Source: Nostoc calcicola FACHB-3891 (GTDB lineage: Bacteria > Cyanobacteriota > Cyanobacteriia > Cyanobacteriales > Nostocaceae). From it: a stretch of DNA of 64,000 nucleotides. The position numbers and the translations under genes were made by a program. The stretch lies in NCBI RefSeq assembly GCF_014697355.1, contig NZ_JACJRQ010000018.1, forward strand, positions 1 to 64,000, given 5' to 3'. The stretch's first letter is position 1. The number at the start of each line of letters is the position of its first letter. The notes under the pieces were generated by a model. The model saw only the letters and a list, made by a program, of their open reading frames with translations. It was not told the DNA's origin and ran no database searches. Positions 29,901 to 37,916 of this stretch are shown piece by piece.

Positions 29901-30588
29901 GGCGTGCTAGTAACTGTTCGCGGCGATCTAGGAACTCTGCATTTGACTCTAAATCTGGAATTCTCAATGAAAAAGGTTCACGAGAGCGGGGTGTGGTAAA
30001 CCAAGGCTGTTGTTGTACAGTATTTAAATGTTCTGGTGTGAACTGTACTTGCATTGTGACTGTTTCTTTTTCTGTCTTAGCCTGAAATTGGTAAGCAACT
30101 CCTGCCTCTGCTCGTTTAACTTTGCGTTGACGAAACTTCAAATCTGCACTCAAACAGCTTTCATATAAATTTTGGTTGACTTGATCCCTAAGATGTTTCG
30201 CAGCATGAATAATTTGAGAATCTAAATCCTGGATATCAAAATCATAGTTACGTCTATTTTGCGGAATATTGCGGATATAGAAACGTAATGCCGTCAACCA
30301 TGCAAAACGTGCAGAAAATGGAATAATTTGCCGAGCGTTAGCAACTGCACGCCGTTGCACCTCATCTAAGTTTTGTAAACGCGGGTGTCGCAAAGGCATA
30401 CCACTGAGTATTGCCCAAACTGCTGTTACTGGCTCATCATCAATCACTAGACGTTCCATTAACGCAAAGCCAAGTTCTACCTGAAGTAATAATTGGGCTT
30501 GCTCTCGATCTAACTCAGAGTTATCTTTCAATTCTTTGACACGCTCTGTGAAAATAGCAGGTGGCTCAAATAATGTCATTTGACTCAT
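26947..30588 (-). CDS. DinG-type superfamily 2 helicase of the pPIWI-RE system
   Basis: The protein has 1213 residues. Walker A AGQVASGKSTL lies near residue 280, a DExH-like box VVFDEVDT near 494, and motif VI QAVGRLLRGG near 1130. Four cysteines between the Walker motifs (ACALQG, PCHSL, HLCPFF, TCPSK) match the position of the Fe-S cluster domain of DinG/XPD helicases. It is the middle gene: 4 bp after the REase gene and overlapping the pPIWI-RE gene by 4 nt. In this system the helicase is thought to unwind target duplexes or R-loops. A short palindromic repeat (29317-29345) has been inserted in frame between the second and third candidate Fe-S cysteines, adding the LQRGVAHRK segment. Confidence 0.88.
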   Translation of the reverse strand: MSQMTLFEPPAIFTERVKELKDNSELDREQAQLLLQVELGFALMERLVIDDEPVTAVWAILSGMPLRHPRLQNLDEVQRRAVANARQIIPFSARFAWLTALRFYIRNIPQNRRNYDFDIQDLDSQIIHAAKHLRDQVNQNLYESCLSADLKFRQRKVKRAEAGVAYQFQAKTEKETVTMQVQFTPEHLNTVQQQPWFTTPRSREPFSLRIPDLESNAEFLDRREQLLARRYGWHETQKGHWVSRFRKINFHKIQEDGTLSERNTEPLELDGFVHLAGQVASGKSTLSTLLAVDVLRNHPDRRITLVVSDVQSAIRLANQINWWFCNDPENDEPVAVPLLGRSKRDAHLKSFYASKDFQEHWKRGQPHWGDRFLGTACALQGLLQSSDIFDRLHGKPLKPGSEPCHSLKEAPKSESDRLQRGVAHRKKQNNNPGVSHLCPFFATCPSKQVYRDMPSARVWITTPGAMAMAGLPHHLELRPIKIGELVYQHSDIVVFDEVDTVIKWFDHVYAETVLLTNGGVFDDIGVKTEDYMRFNRVSPPLMQRWTTAERHVQSVVTATLTLLDKHLGHEFLRKWIERGYFTPNSLLYKFARRLAGLEELDHPDVTEQEIKANNRRVQQIMQYFDALLDDDPLLGQPRSNPKVNRLALLIQQINSIGESATDDSIYRACKAWIVDFFPNTGKRLARLRSQLEKRQNSPQPAKKKRRNSSKKEEQSDPVDTLETLAYRLQFALTITLLDRHTRIVFYEWHHRPPTLDDEPPHRRMPTAMLNILPLPPTGRQFGTYYSRKDDNHNQSENSSENALSLFAYTNIGRYYVLNFHRLLTDLDGQRGPNVLALSGTSYLRDSTQFHVGNPQGILMPEPSATEAIAQSRFKFLPQLNRKGEPIRISGTPERQKMGMFKEMAQALIGNNGSGDLGQELEELKQLGESEPDFWQDRERLLLLVNSYDQARWVADEIRQCWWGMREQVYHLQRDRTETITEDDIDYQSRMEVGALNRADIETFALTGGKILAAPISAMGRGFNILNANGKAAFGAVYFLTRPYPHPHDTQAIAQEINRRALDWVEDANFIAWQGDGILRRAEAVRQLAARYWRSVEHRSYYKTLYKNEELRAFPRQDLAATTAGVIVQAVGRLLRGGVPFHAYFVDAAWAPNYDKEQQPDTPRTSLLAAIIDLLCEYVNEDVISQALYQSIADALADIDGFNWEIDPRDRERV
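29317..29345. repeat. Short repeat inside the helicase Fe-S region
   Basis: GCGATGGGCTACGCCCCGC followed by TGGAGGCGATCGC is a Nostoc-type interspersed repeat. It is read in frame on the minus strand and lengthens the loop between putative cluster cysteines. Confidence 0.6.
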
Positions 30589-30592
30589 AATG

Positions 30593-31744
30593 CTATTTCC
30601 CTTTACTCAAATGCATTATTTTAGCGACAACTCGTTCTTCAAAAGCTGTATTGCTGAAAAGATGGGTGCTTTTTGGTAATTCTGTTGCTTCTTCACGCAG
30701 AATTTCGATGTAATCTTGGCGCTGATGCAGACGATGGTTAGGAATTACATAAAAGCTTTCGTCGTAGTGCAAATCGCCTTCCCCGAATATCGGCTTGAGT
30801 TGCAAAGCCAAATCATAGGGATTTCGGTAGTCTTTGATATCTACAGCCCACACTGAGCCGTCACCAAAACGTAGTTGTAAATCGTAACGGTCAATACCAG
30901 GCCACAGTTGAACTTCGCAAAGATATTCTGGCTGTTGTTTATGCAGCTTTTTTAAAGCCTCGAATAGACGTATCTCTGGGATTCCAGGCAAACAGACACG
31001 CCAGTGAATCCCAAACTTGAGGCGACGCAGACCTTGCTTCCAATAAATACGCCGGACATGGGACAAGTTTTTACGATGGTCATTGCAGACGCTTGGCTTA
31101 ATACCACGTAGATGTCCATGTTTTTTAATTAAAGGGCCGCAGCGATCGCAGCACCAATAAGATTCATTTTCTTTACAGTCTTCGTACAGTTCGCCGATAT
31201 CATCAATAGAGATATAACGGGTTTGAGAAAAGGTGTTACGAAGCTGCTCTAAAGTAGTGTAAGGATTCGTAATTAAAAATTGACGCAGCAAAACATATTC
31301 CCTTTGAGAGCGTTCAGCATCCTTTTCATTGGCTTGTTGCAGCTTGTCCAGCAACCTCAAAAACTGAAAGTTCTCCAGCGCAATTTGTTGTATTTTTACA
31401 GAAGCAAACTCAGGAAGTTGCGCTCGTTTAAGCAACTGTTCGTAGAAATATTGACTTGCTTCCTCACTTAGCGCTCTATCGTATATCAAGCCATATTCTG
31501 AGCCAAACTCCTTCGGGATTACCAGTGGATACCATGTTTGCAAAGGTTTTTCTAAAAGAGCCAAAAGACCTTCTAAAGTACGTGGATAAGGAATAGCTGT
31601 CATCTTCAATGCCAGAGTATTGGAGGCACGCTGTAAGAAATCAGGGTATGGGTATTTAGGGAGTTGGTATTGAGTATCTAAACGGAAAAACTCTGCTAAA
31701 CCAACAACCAACAAATCAAATATGATTATTTCGCTATTATCCAA
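30593..31744 (-). CDS. PD-(D/E)xK REase associated with pPIWI-RE
   Basis: The protein has 383 residues. A Cys cluster (YWCCDRCGPLIKKHGH...VCNDH, about 197-223) looks like a zinc-binding element. The C-terminal region has RYDLQLRFGDG followed by WAVDIKD (Asp near 287, VDIK near 301-304), the D...(D/E)xK nuclease signature. In pPIWI-RE islands a REase-fold protein of this kind is the third core component. The start is TTG, with a textbook AGGAGG (31752-31757 on the + strand) 6 nt upstream. The next in-frame Met is 47 residues in and would delete conserved sequence. It is the first gene of the operon, immediately downstream of an operator-like palindrome. Confidence 0.85.
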   Translation of the reverse strand: MDNSEIIIFDLLVVGLAEFFRLDTQYQLPKYPYPDFLQRASNTLALKMTAIPYPRTLEGLLALLEKPLQTWYPLVIPKEFGSEYGLIYDRALSEEASQYFYEQLLKRAQLPEFASVKIQQIALENFQFLRLLDKLQQANEKDAERSQREYVLLRQFLITNPYTTLEQLRNTFSQTRYISIDDIGELYEDCKENESYWCCDRCGPLIKKHGHLRGIKPSVCNDHRKNLSHVRRIYWKQGLRRLKFGIHWRVCLPGIPEIRLFEALKKLHKQQPEYLCEVQLWPGIDRYDLQLRFGDGSVWAVDIKDYRNPYDLALQLKPIFGEGDLHYDESFYVIPNHRLHQRQDYIEILREEATELPKSTHLFSNTAFEERVVAKIMHLSKGK

Positions 31745-31782
31745 GGAGTACCTCCTTTGTATAAAGCAACCTTTGGATATCT

Positions 31783-31800
31783 TGTTTCTTCAATGAAACA
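31783..31800. promoter_or_regulatory. Operator-like palindrome O1 upstream of the pPIWI-RE operon
   Basis: TGTTTC-TTCAAT-GAAACA is a perfect 6-bp half-site palindrome with a 6-bp spacer, 38 bp before the TTG start of the REase gene. The same palindrome recurs 74 bp away as O2. Single GAAACA half-sites lie at 31812-31817 and 31850-31855. Confidence 0.75.
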
Positions 31801-31856
31801 GTGTCACTTCAGAAACACATAACAACTATAGCTTATAAGGGATAATAAAGAAACAC

Positions 31857-31874
31857 TGTTTCATAAGTGAAACA
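31857..31874. promoter_or_regulatory. Operator-like palindrome O2 upstream of the XRE gene
   Basis: TGTTTC-ATAAGT-GAAACA has half-sites and spacing identical to O1, ending 10 bp before the XRE ATG. The centre-to-centre distance to O1 is 74 bp, about seven helical turns. A GATAAT at 31841-31846 is a possible -10 box. The likely ligand is the XRE protein itself, giving autoregulation plus control of the pPIWI-RE operon. Confidence 0.75.
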
Positions 31875-31884
31875 ATAGCAACCT

Positions 31885-32259
31885 ATGGGATACAACTTAG
31901 ACACAGATTTATTAGCCGCAATGGTGAAGACAAAGCGAGGGAAAAAAGGGCTGCGAGACACAGCTAAAGAAATAGGTAATATTAGTTCCTCAACACTCTC
32001 ACGGGTAGAAAATGGCAAAATACCCGATATGGAAACCTTTTTATTACTTTGCGATTGGCTGCAAGTGTCACCTGCTGAACTCTTTAAGAAAACAGAGGAA
32101 TCCGAAGCCCCCTCCGACTCAAATACACCACAAACAATAGAAATTCAATTGCGAGCATCCAAAAAACTCGATCCGGCGATCGCCAATGCACTAGCAGAAC
32201 TAGTCAAAGCAGCATACCGGGATAGTTCTCAACAAAACGACAACCAACAGCCGGATTAA
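31885..32259 (+). CDS. XRE-family repressor divergent from the pPIWI-RE operon
   Basis: The protein has 124 residues. The HTH occupies about 8-65 (KEIGNISSSTLSRVENGKIPDMETFLLLCDWLQV). A polar linker and a short C-terminal helix (DPAIANALAELVKAAY) follow, likely for dimerisation or partner contact. It is followed after 8 bp by an ImmA/IrrE-type metallopeptidase gene. That arrangement is known from phage and ICE control (ImmR/ImmA) and from DdrO/IrrE, in which the protease relieves repression by the XRE protein. It is divergent from the REase-helicase-pPIWI operon, with twin palindromes in between. This makes it the probable repressor of the defence operon and of itself. Confidence 0.85.
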   Translation: MGYNLDTDLLAAMVKTKRGKKGLRDTAKEIGNISSSTLSRVENGKIPDMETFLLLCDWLQVSPAELFKKTEESEAPSDSNTPQTIEIQLRASKKLDPAIANALAELVKAAYRDSSQQNDNQQPD

Positions 32260-32267
32260 AAAGAATT

Positions 32268-32807
32268 ATGACACTAACAGAGAAATTAACAACTGAGTTT
32301 AGGCAAAGGTGTGAAGGAATTGCCACCGAGAAACGTAGTTTATTAAATATACGGGCATTTGAGCCATTACCAGCAGATTTGCTTGCAACTCAATTGGGTG
32401 CAACAATTTTGACACCCAAACAGATTCCCAACTTAAACCCTTGTGTGGTAGCGGTATTGCTCGATAGCGACCAATGGTCAGCAGGAATTATTAATCAAAA
32501 TCCACTCTGGATTGTCAACAATCCACGCCATACTCCCGCGCGACGCGAGTCGAACTTGATGCACGAGTTTGGACATATGCTATTGAAGCATAAAATTGTC
32601 CGTTTTGATCCAGATACCGGGTTTCCTCTGCGCCGACAGAGTGATGAAGATGAAGCGACTTATTTGGGTGGATGCCTTCAGATTCCCCGGCGGGGTCTAC
32701 TCTGGGCTGTTCAATGTCAAATGACACAGACGGAAATAGCGGTACATTTTAATGCAAGTCAGGAAATGGTGCAATTCCGTAGCAACGTCACTGGAGTAAA
32801 TATTTAG
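32268..32807 (+). CDS. ImmA/IrrE family zinc metallopeptidase
   Basis: The protein has 179 residues. The zinc motif HEFGH (LMHEFGHMLLKHK, about 99-111) is intact, and a downstream acidic region (QSDEDEATYLGG) offers the third ligand. Family members cleave or inactivate a cognate XRE repressor in response to DNA damage or foreign DNA. It is co-transcribed with the XRE gene 8 bp upstream. The reading here is that it would de-repress the pPIWI-RE operon. The C-terminal helical part (MTQTEIAVHFNASQEMVQFRSNVTG) is the usual substrate-side region of this family. Confidence 0.88.
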   Translation: MTLTEKLTTEFRQRCEGIATEKRSLLNIRAFEPLPADLLATQLGATILTPKQIPNLNPCVVAVLLDSDQWSAGIINQNPLWIVNNPRHTPARRESNLMHEFGHMLLKHKIVRFDPDTGFPLRRQSDEDEATYLGGCLQIPRRGLLWAVQCQMTQTEIAVHFNASQEMVQFRSNVTGVNI

Positions 32808-32838
32808 ATAAATGTTATATAAAAGATTTTGCGACTTC

Positions 32839-32990
32839 TGTACGATGAAACGATGCTCCGTTTTGAATAAGGAGCGACTTCAAGAGAGTCCTAGTCTTAA
32901 ACCTTACATTTTAGAAATATTTAATGAATGTTATCAAGATACAAGGACAGAAGCAAGCGATGCCTACGGCGGTAAACTACGCTCTCAACT
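32839..32990 (+). pseudogene. DUF29-family fragment
   Basis: The frame encodes ERLQESPSLKPYILEIFNE followed by CYQDTRTEASDAYGG. It resembles the C-terminal part of DUF29 proteins (PSLKPYL...Y.DAR..A..ETG). No N-terminal half is present upstream. At 32956-32983 a repeat related to the one in the WYL and cyclase genes replaces the usual end. I read it as a decayed remnant; identification is by motif resemblance only. Confidence 0.45.
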
Positions 32991-33136
32991 GGCTATTGAC
33001 ATATTTACCTTAATACCGATTAGCTATTGAGAACAAATTTTAGATGAAAACTGGTTTCCTGAATATAACCACAATCATCACGGTAAACCCGATTAAAATG
33101 AATACGCAACTTGGGTTTCCATAGGAGTATGCAGCC

Positions 33137-33799
33137 GTGCAGCCGGACTTAATAGGCTTGGAAATTAGTAAAGGGGAACTGAGACGTTTGACTGGGTTCG
33201 ACTCAGAAGACGTTTTTCGACCCTCTGTTTTGCGAGATCGCCAGAAGCGATTAGGATTTTTAATCAATGAAATGCTGGTGACGCTGGCGCTAACCCCAAT
33301 CATCGTTGGCTTTATTTATGCGTTTATTATTCTGCCAACAATTGGGTCTTCAATTAAATTCGGAATTCTTTTACTAATTTTAGTGCCAATCCCCATATTA
33401 GTGGGGCGAACTCTCTGGCGGCAGTTGACCTTTCCTGAAGGACTGACAATACTTTTAGATGAAGTTGATAAATATCATGACCTGATTAGCGCCATAGATA
33501 TCAATGACCAATTGGCAGCGTCAGGGAACGTAGAAAGCAGTATCCATGACCGAGATCAAGTCACCGCCGCCCTGCAACTGATTCGAGAAGATTTAGTCCG
33601 TGCTCTGAAAACAGAACGAATTTTGCGAGATAATAGAAAGTTGCTTGCTAGTAACCAAGAGTTATTTGTCAATAATTTAGCCAGTCTCCAAGCTTTACAA
33701 GTTAGTAGTCAAGCAGGTGAATACGCTCAACTTTTAAATCAGTCATTGCAGATTGCGATCGATGTACAAGCAGAAATCAGAAAATTGCACAAAAGTTGA
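33137..33799 (+). CDS. Two-pass membrane protein of unknown function
   Basis: The protein has 220 residues. Two adjacent transmembrane segments (about 50-72 and 76-96: EMLVTLALTPIIVGFIYAFI, then IKFGILLLILVPIPILVG) separate a short N-terminal domain from a mostly helical C-terminal domain (about 110-220). The start is GTG with AGGAG 9 bp upstream; the nearer ATG at 33129 is out of frame. No catalytic motif is seen. The same direction and close spacing (about 100 bp) to the sugar-acid kinase gene might mean co-transcription. Unrecognised. Confidence 0.75.
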   Translation: MQPDLIGLEISKGELRRLTGFDSEDVFRPSVLRDRQKRLGFLINEMLVTLALTPIIVGFIYAFIILPTIGSSIKFGILLLILVPIPILVGRTLWRQLTFPEGLTILLDEVDKYHDLISAIDINDQLAASGNVESSIHDRDQVTAALQLIREDLVRALKTERILRDNRKLLASNQELFVNNLASLQALQVSSQAGEYAQLLNQSLQIAIDVQAEIRKLHKS

Positions 33800-33865
33800 G
33801 TTAAGTTTTTCGTTGCTGATGTATTTTCTAAAAAAACAATTGCGCGATTGATTCTACGGATCGAT

Positions 33866-33894
33866 CCAAAATCTAAAATCTAAAATCCAAAATT
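33866..33894. repeat. STRR with AATCTAAA-type unit
   Basis: About three degenerate copies of an 8-bp ATCTAAAA/ATCCAAAA unit lie immediately before the sugar-acid kinase start. The same repeat occurs at 48381-48411. Confidence 0.6.
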
Positions 33895-33896
33895 GA

Positions 33897-35234
33897 ATGA
33901 GCAACAAACCGAAAATAATTGTCTTGGATGACGATCCTACAGGTTCTCAAACAGTCCACAGCTGTTTGCTGCTAATGCACTGGGATGTGGACACTCTACG
34001 CAAGGGGTTGCAGGATGATTCACCGATTTTCTTTGTGCTGACTAATACTAGATCCTTAACCCCAGAGTCAGCTGCATCTGTGACCAAAGAAGTTTGCCAA
34101 AATCTGAAAGTTGCTTTGCAGGCTGAAGGAATTGACGATTTTCTGATTGTCAGTCGTTCTGATTCTACCTTGCGCGGACATTATCCCATTGAAACAGATG
34201 CGATCGCTCAAGAACTCGGCCCTTTTGATGCCCATTTTCTCGTACCTGCATTTTTTGAGGGGGGACGCATTACCCGTGACAGCGTGCATTACCTAATCAT
34301 TGATGGTGTACCCACCCCAGTCCATGAAACCGAATTTGCCCGTGATTCGGTCTTCAGCTACCATCACAGTTACTTACCCAAGTACGTCGAAGAAAAAACC
34401 CAAGGAAAAATTCCGGCTGAAGCAGTAGAAAGGTTTCTCCTAGCTGATATTCGCGCTGGTAGCCTGGAACGCTTGCTCAAACTGAGTCATAATCAGTGTG
34501 CTGTCGTCGATGGCGAAACTCAAACCGACCTCAACCGCTTTGCACTTGACATATTAACCGCGGCAAGTCAAGGTAAACGCTTTTTATTTCGCAGTGCTGC
34601 CAGTATTTTAACAGCTTTAGCCGCTTTACCTCCCCAACCCATCGCTGCCCAAAACATGGCACAGTATGTGCTACAAGGCAAACCAGGTGCGGCGATCGTT
34701 GGTTCCCATGTGAAAAAAACTACTCAACAGTTAGAGGCGCTATTGCAAATAGAGGGAACTGTGGGAATTGAAGTCAATGTGGCGCGACTACTTAACGATC
34801 GAACAAATCAATCTGCTGCACTCCTAAGAGAAATTCAGGAAACTACACGGTTAGTACACGAGGCTGGTAAAACACCAGTGATTTATACTAGCCGTCAGGA
34901 ATTGAGTTTTCAGGATATAGAGACAAGATTGGAGTTTGGGGCGACGGTTTCAGCTTTATTGATGGATATTGTGCGCGGTTTACCATCTGATATCGGATTC
35001 TTAATCAGCAAGGGTGGTATTACCTCAAACGATGTCTTGAGTACTGGACTAGCTTTAAATTCAGCCCGCTTACTCGGTCAAATTTTACCTGGTTGTTCAA
35101 TGGTGCTGACACCATCGGATCACCCCCAGTTTCCTGATTTGCCTGTGGTGTTGTTTCCCGGTAATGTCGGTAGTGCTGATGCTTTGGGAACAATTTATCA
35201 ACGGTTGACTAAAACAGCTTTAAATGCTGAATGA
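33897..35234 (+). CDS. Four-carbon acid sugar kinase family protein (YgbK/DUF1537 type)
   Basis: The protein has 445 residues, typical for the family. It opens with IIVLDDDPTGSQTVHSC (the conserved DDDPTG substrate-binding motif), followed by RSDSTLRGHYP and a C-terminal nucleotide-binding domain (FLISKGGITSNDVLSTGL, VVLFPGNVGSADALG). Family members phosphorylate four-carbon sugar acids such as threonate or erythronate. No aldolase or dehydrogenase partner gene is adjacent here, so the exact substrate is uncertain. A tandem repeat runs right up to the start codon, so the ribosome binding site is weak or absent. Confidence 0.85.
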   Translation: MSNKPKIIVLDDDPTGSQTVHSCLLLMHWDVDTLRKGLQDDSPIFFVLTNTRSLTPESAASVTKEVCQNLKVALQAEGIDDFLIVSRSDSTLRGHYPIETDAIAQELGPFDAHFLVPAFFEGGRITRDSVHYLIIDGVPTPVHETEFARDSVFSYHHSYLPKYVEEKTQGKIPAEAVERFLLADIRAGSLERLLKLSHNQCAVVDGETQTDLNRFALDILTAASQGKRFLFRSAASILTALAALPPQPIAAQNMAQYVLQGKPGAAIVGSHVKKTTQQLEALLQIEGTVGIEVNVARLLNDRTNQSAALLREIQETTRLVHEAGKTPVIYTSRQELSFQDIETRLEFGATVSALLMDIVRGLPSDIGFLISKGGITSNDVLSTGLALNSARLLGQILPGCSMVLTPSDHPQFPDLPVVLFPGNVGSADALGTIYQRLTKTALNAE

Positions 35235-35492
35235 AGATAACGATCATTTTGAACTACTCAGGCCTTTTTTGTCCAAAGTCCAAAATTAGAAGAATGATTA
35301 CGACATAAAAAGCGCCCAAAAGCTTATCGAATCAGCCCTTTTTTCCCAGGTGCTACGTGTAGCTGGCTTCAACCTAGTAGTACACAATGGAAAATCTCAA
35401 ATCCAAAATGTTATAAGGATGTTGTTGAATTTTGCAAACGATCTAATATTGGTAATTATTCGGTGTGTCCCTTGTCTTTTGGCTAGTACCGC

Positions 35493-36536
35493 ATGACTTC
35501 TGATTCCGTGTCACCCAATGTAAAGTCAAATTCTGCAACTCCTAATGCAGAACCAAACTCTATTCATTCCCAGGTAGAGGGAAATCCTATTGTTTCCGAT
35601 CTAGAATCAGATTCTATCCTCCCGGACGCTGAGTTAAATTCTGTGCTGCTCTATTTAAAATCAAATACTGAGCTTGCTGATGTAGAGTCAACTCCTGCTA
35701 AACCGGATGTAGAGTCAAATTCTGCAAACTCTATCCTGACTGATTTAAATAGTAGTGACTTCCCATTACCAGGAAATCGGGTCAATCAGAATATTCAAGT
35801 CCAGCTCAAAAGTGACGGAGGACGACTGTTATTAATTTTACCACCTGAATCTCAAGTACCTGCTTCAGAACTCAGTTGGTCTGATATTTGGCAACAAACC
35901 AGACAGCGCCTGAACGCTGGCGATCGCTTTCGCATATCCAACACGCCCGTGCATCTCATGGCGCAAGACCGCTTAGTAGATGCTAGACAACTGCAAGAAC
36001 TGGCCGAAGCTTTAAGTGAAGTTCAACTGCGATTAATATCTGTATCGACTAGTCGGCGGCAAACTGCGATCGCTGCTGTCACATCTGGTTATTCCGTAGA
36101 GCAACTACAACCCGTAACTTCCCTGAATACAGAACCAAAAGCTACAGCCATACCCCAGGCAGATGCCCTTTATCTGGAAATGACTGTACGCTCTGGAGTA
36201 GAAATTCGTCATCCTGGCACAGTAATTCTCTTGGGAGATTTAAACCCAGGTGGTATTGTAATTGCAGATGGAGATATTATCGTCTGGGGTCGTCTACGGG
36301 GAATTGCTCATGCTGGTGCTGGAGGTAATCTTTCGTGTCTGATTATGGCCTTGCAAATGGAACCAACCCAATTGCGGATCGCAGATGCTGTAGCTAGGGC
36401 ACCAGAAAAATCGCCGATGCAGTTTTCTCCAGAGGTGGCACATATTACGCCCCAAGGAATTCGCATCGCTAGGGCTACTGATTTTTCCAGAAACCAATTG
36501 ACTAAGATCAATCAGCAACCCGGAATATTTACTTAA
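35493..36536 (+). CDS. minC: Septum site-determining protein MinC
   Basis: The protein has 347 residues. The C-terminal right-handed beta-helix domain is clear (RSGVEIRHPGTVILLGDLN, then PGGIVIADGDIIVWGRLRG), as is the dimerisation/MinD-binding RIADAVARA-like segment. MinC inhibits FtsZ polymerisation away from mid-cell and is recruited by MinD. The first 95 or so residues are a low-complexity Ser/Asn/Asp/Pro-rich extension of near-repeated S-N-S-x-x-P-D/N units, absent from short MinC proteins. Together with minD and minE downstream it forms the min locus, though 246 bp separate minC from minD. The function call is secure; the role of the N-terminal extension is unknown. Confidence 0.93.
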   Translation: MTSDSVSPNVKSNSATPNAEPNSIHSQVEGNPIVSDLESDSILPDAELNSVLLYLKSNTELADVESTPAKPDVESNSANSILTDLNSSDFPLPGNRVNQNIQVQLKSDGGRLLLILPPESQVPASELSWSDIWQQTRQRLNAGDRFRISNTPVHLMAQDRLVDARQLQELAEALSEVQLRLISVSTSRRQTAIAAVTSGYSVEQLQPVTSLNTEPKATAIPQADALYLEMTVRSGVEIRHPGTVILLGDLNPGGIVIADGDIIVWGRLRGIAHAGAGGNLSCLIMALQMEPTQLRIADAVARAPEKSPMQFSPEVAHITPQGIRIARATDFSRNQLTKINQQPGIFT

Positions 36537-36782
36537 AGGATGAAGGATATGCAGGATAAAATATAGCGATTTTCATGTAGATGGAATACACTACTCTAAT
36601 CCTTACCCTTTTCCCCTGGCAAAGTGTATTGTACATAACCGAAAAACGCTATAAGAACACTCATACCTGACTCTCGTTTCTTGAGATTCAGACATTTCTT
36701 CATACTTGATACGATACTTCATACTTTATACTGCAATTTACAGTTTTATATTTCCTGAACCCTCATTGACCGCACTTCTATC

Positions 36783-37589
36783 ATGACTCGCATTATTGTG
36801 ATTACCTCCGGTAAAGGAGGAGTGGGTAAAACCACAGTTTCAGCAAATCTGGGCATGGCTTTGGCCAAAATGGGGCGTCAAGTTGCCTTGGTTGATGCGG
36901 ATTTTGGTCTGAGAAATTTGGATTTGCTGCTAGGGCTGGAAAACCGCATCGTCTATACTGCGGTGGAAGTCCTAGCAAGAGAGTGTCGTTTAGAACAAGC
37001 CTTGGTAAAAGATAAGCGACAACCCAACCTCGTACTCTTGCCAGCAGCTCAAAATCGCTCGAAAGATGCAGTCACACCAGAACAGATGAAGTTATTGGTG
37101 AATGCACTAGCCCAAAAATATCAATATGTAATTATTGATAGCCCCGCCGGCATCGAAAATGGATTTAAAAATGCGATCGGGCCAGCAAAAGAAGCGCTAG
37201 TTGTCAGCACACCCGAAATTTCCTCAGTTCGTGATGCAGACCGAGTAGTTGGATTACTAGAAGCACAGGGAATTAAGCGTGTTCATTTAATAATTAACCG
37301 CATTAGACCCGCAATGGTGCAAGCAAATGATATGATGTCAGTGCAAGATGTTCAGGAACTTCTCGCCATCCCTTTGATCGGGGTAATCCCTGACGACGAG
37401 CGTGTAATTGTATCTACCAATCGCGGCGAACCTTTGGTATTAGGGGAAACTCACTCTCTAGCTGGCACAGCCTTTGAGAACATCGCTCGGAGATTGGAAG
37501 GGGAAAACGTCGAATTTCTTGATATTGACTCGTCCCAAGACAACTTCTTCGTGCGTCTTAGAAAGTTGTTCTCGACAAAGATTGTTTAA
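36783..37589 (+). CDS. minD: Septum site-determining ATPase MinD
   Basis: The protein has 268 residues, standard length. The deviant Walker A SGKGGVGKTT (residues 8-17) and the DADFGLRNLDLLLG motif identify a ParA/MinD ATPase. The C-terminus ends in an amphipathic helix (FFVRLRKLFSTKIV), the membrane-targeting sequence. MinD binds the membrane in its ATP form, recruits MinC and is released by MinE. It lies 36 bp upstream of minE, so the two are probably co-transcribed. Confidence 0.96.
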   Translation: MTRIIVITSGKGGVGKTTVSANLGMALAKMGRQVALVDADFGLRNLDLLLGLENRIVYTAVEVLARECRLEQALVKDKRQPNLVLLPAAQNRSKDAVTPEQMKLLVNALAQKYQYVIIDSPAGIENGFKNAIGPAKEALVVSTPEISSVRDADRVVGLLEAQGIKRVHLIINRIRPAMVQANDMMSVQDVQELLAIPLIGVIPDDERVIVSTNRGEPLVLGETHSLAGTAFENIARRLEGENVEFLDIDSSQDNFFVRLRKLFSTKIV

Positions 37590-37625
37590 CCTAATTTCCC
37601 AGTCTCGGCCCCAGACCTATTCGTA

Positions 37626-37916
37626 ATGATTGAACTTCTAGAAAAACTTTTTTCTCGTGGCCCTGATAGCAGTCGAACTCAAGTCAAACGTCGCCTGCAA
37701 TTGGTGATTGCTCACGATCGCGCTGACATCGACCCCCAAACGTTGGAAAAAATGCGGCAAGAAATCCTAGATGTCGTCTGTCGCTATGTCGAAGTTGAGA
37801 CAGATGGCTTAGAGTTCTCTTTAGAAAGCAACCAACGAACCACAGCTTTAATTGCTAATTTGCCTATCCGCAGGGTCAAAGGCGGCATACCTGAATGGGA
37901 AAGAGGTGATAAGTAG
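37626..37916 (+). CDS. minE: Cell division topological specificity factor MinE
   Basis: The protein has 96 residues, normal for MinE. It opens with [12 protein letters not shown], the membrane/MinD-interacting region, followed by [17 protein letters not shown], the conserved MinE signature. The C-terminal half is the beta-rich dimerisation domain. It stimulates MinD ATPase activity to set the pole-to-pole oscillation. Last gene of the min cluster. Confidence 0.95.
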   Translation: MIELLEKLFSRGPDSSRTQVKRRLQLVIAHDRADIDPQTLEKMRQEILDVVCRYVEVETDGLEFSLESNQRTTALIANLPIRRVKGGIPEWERGDK

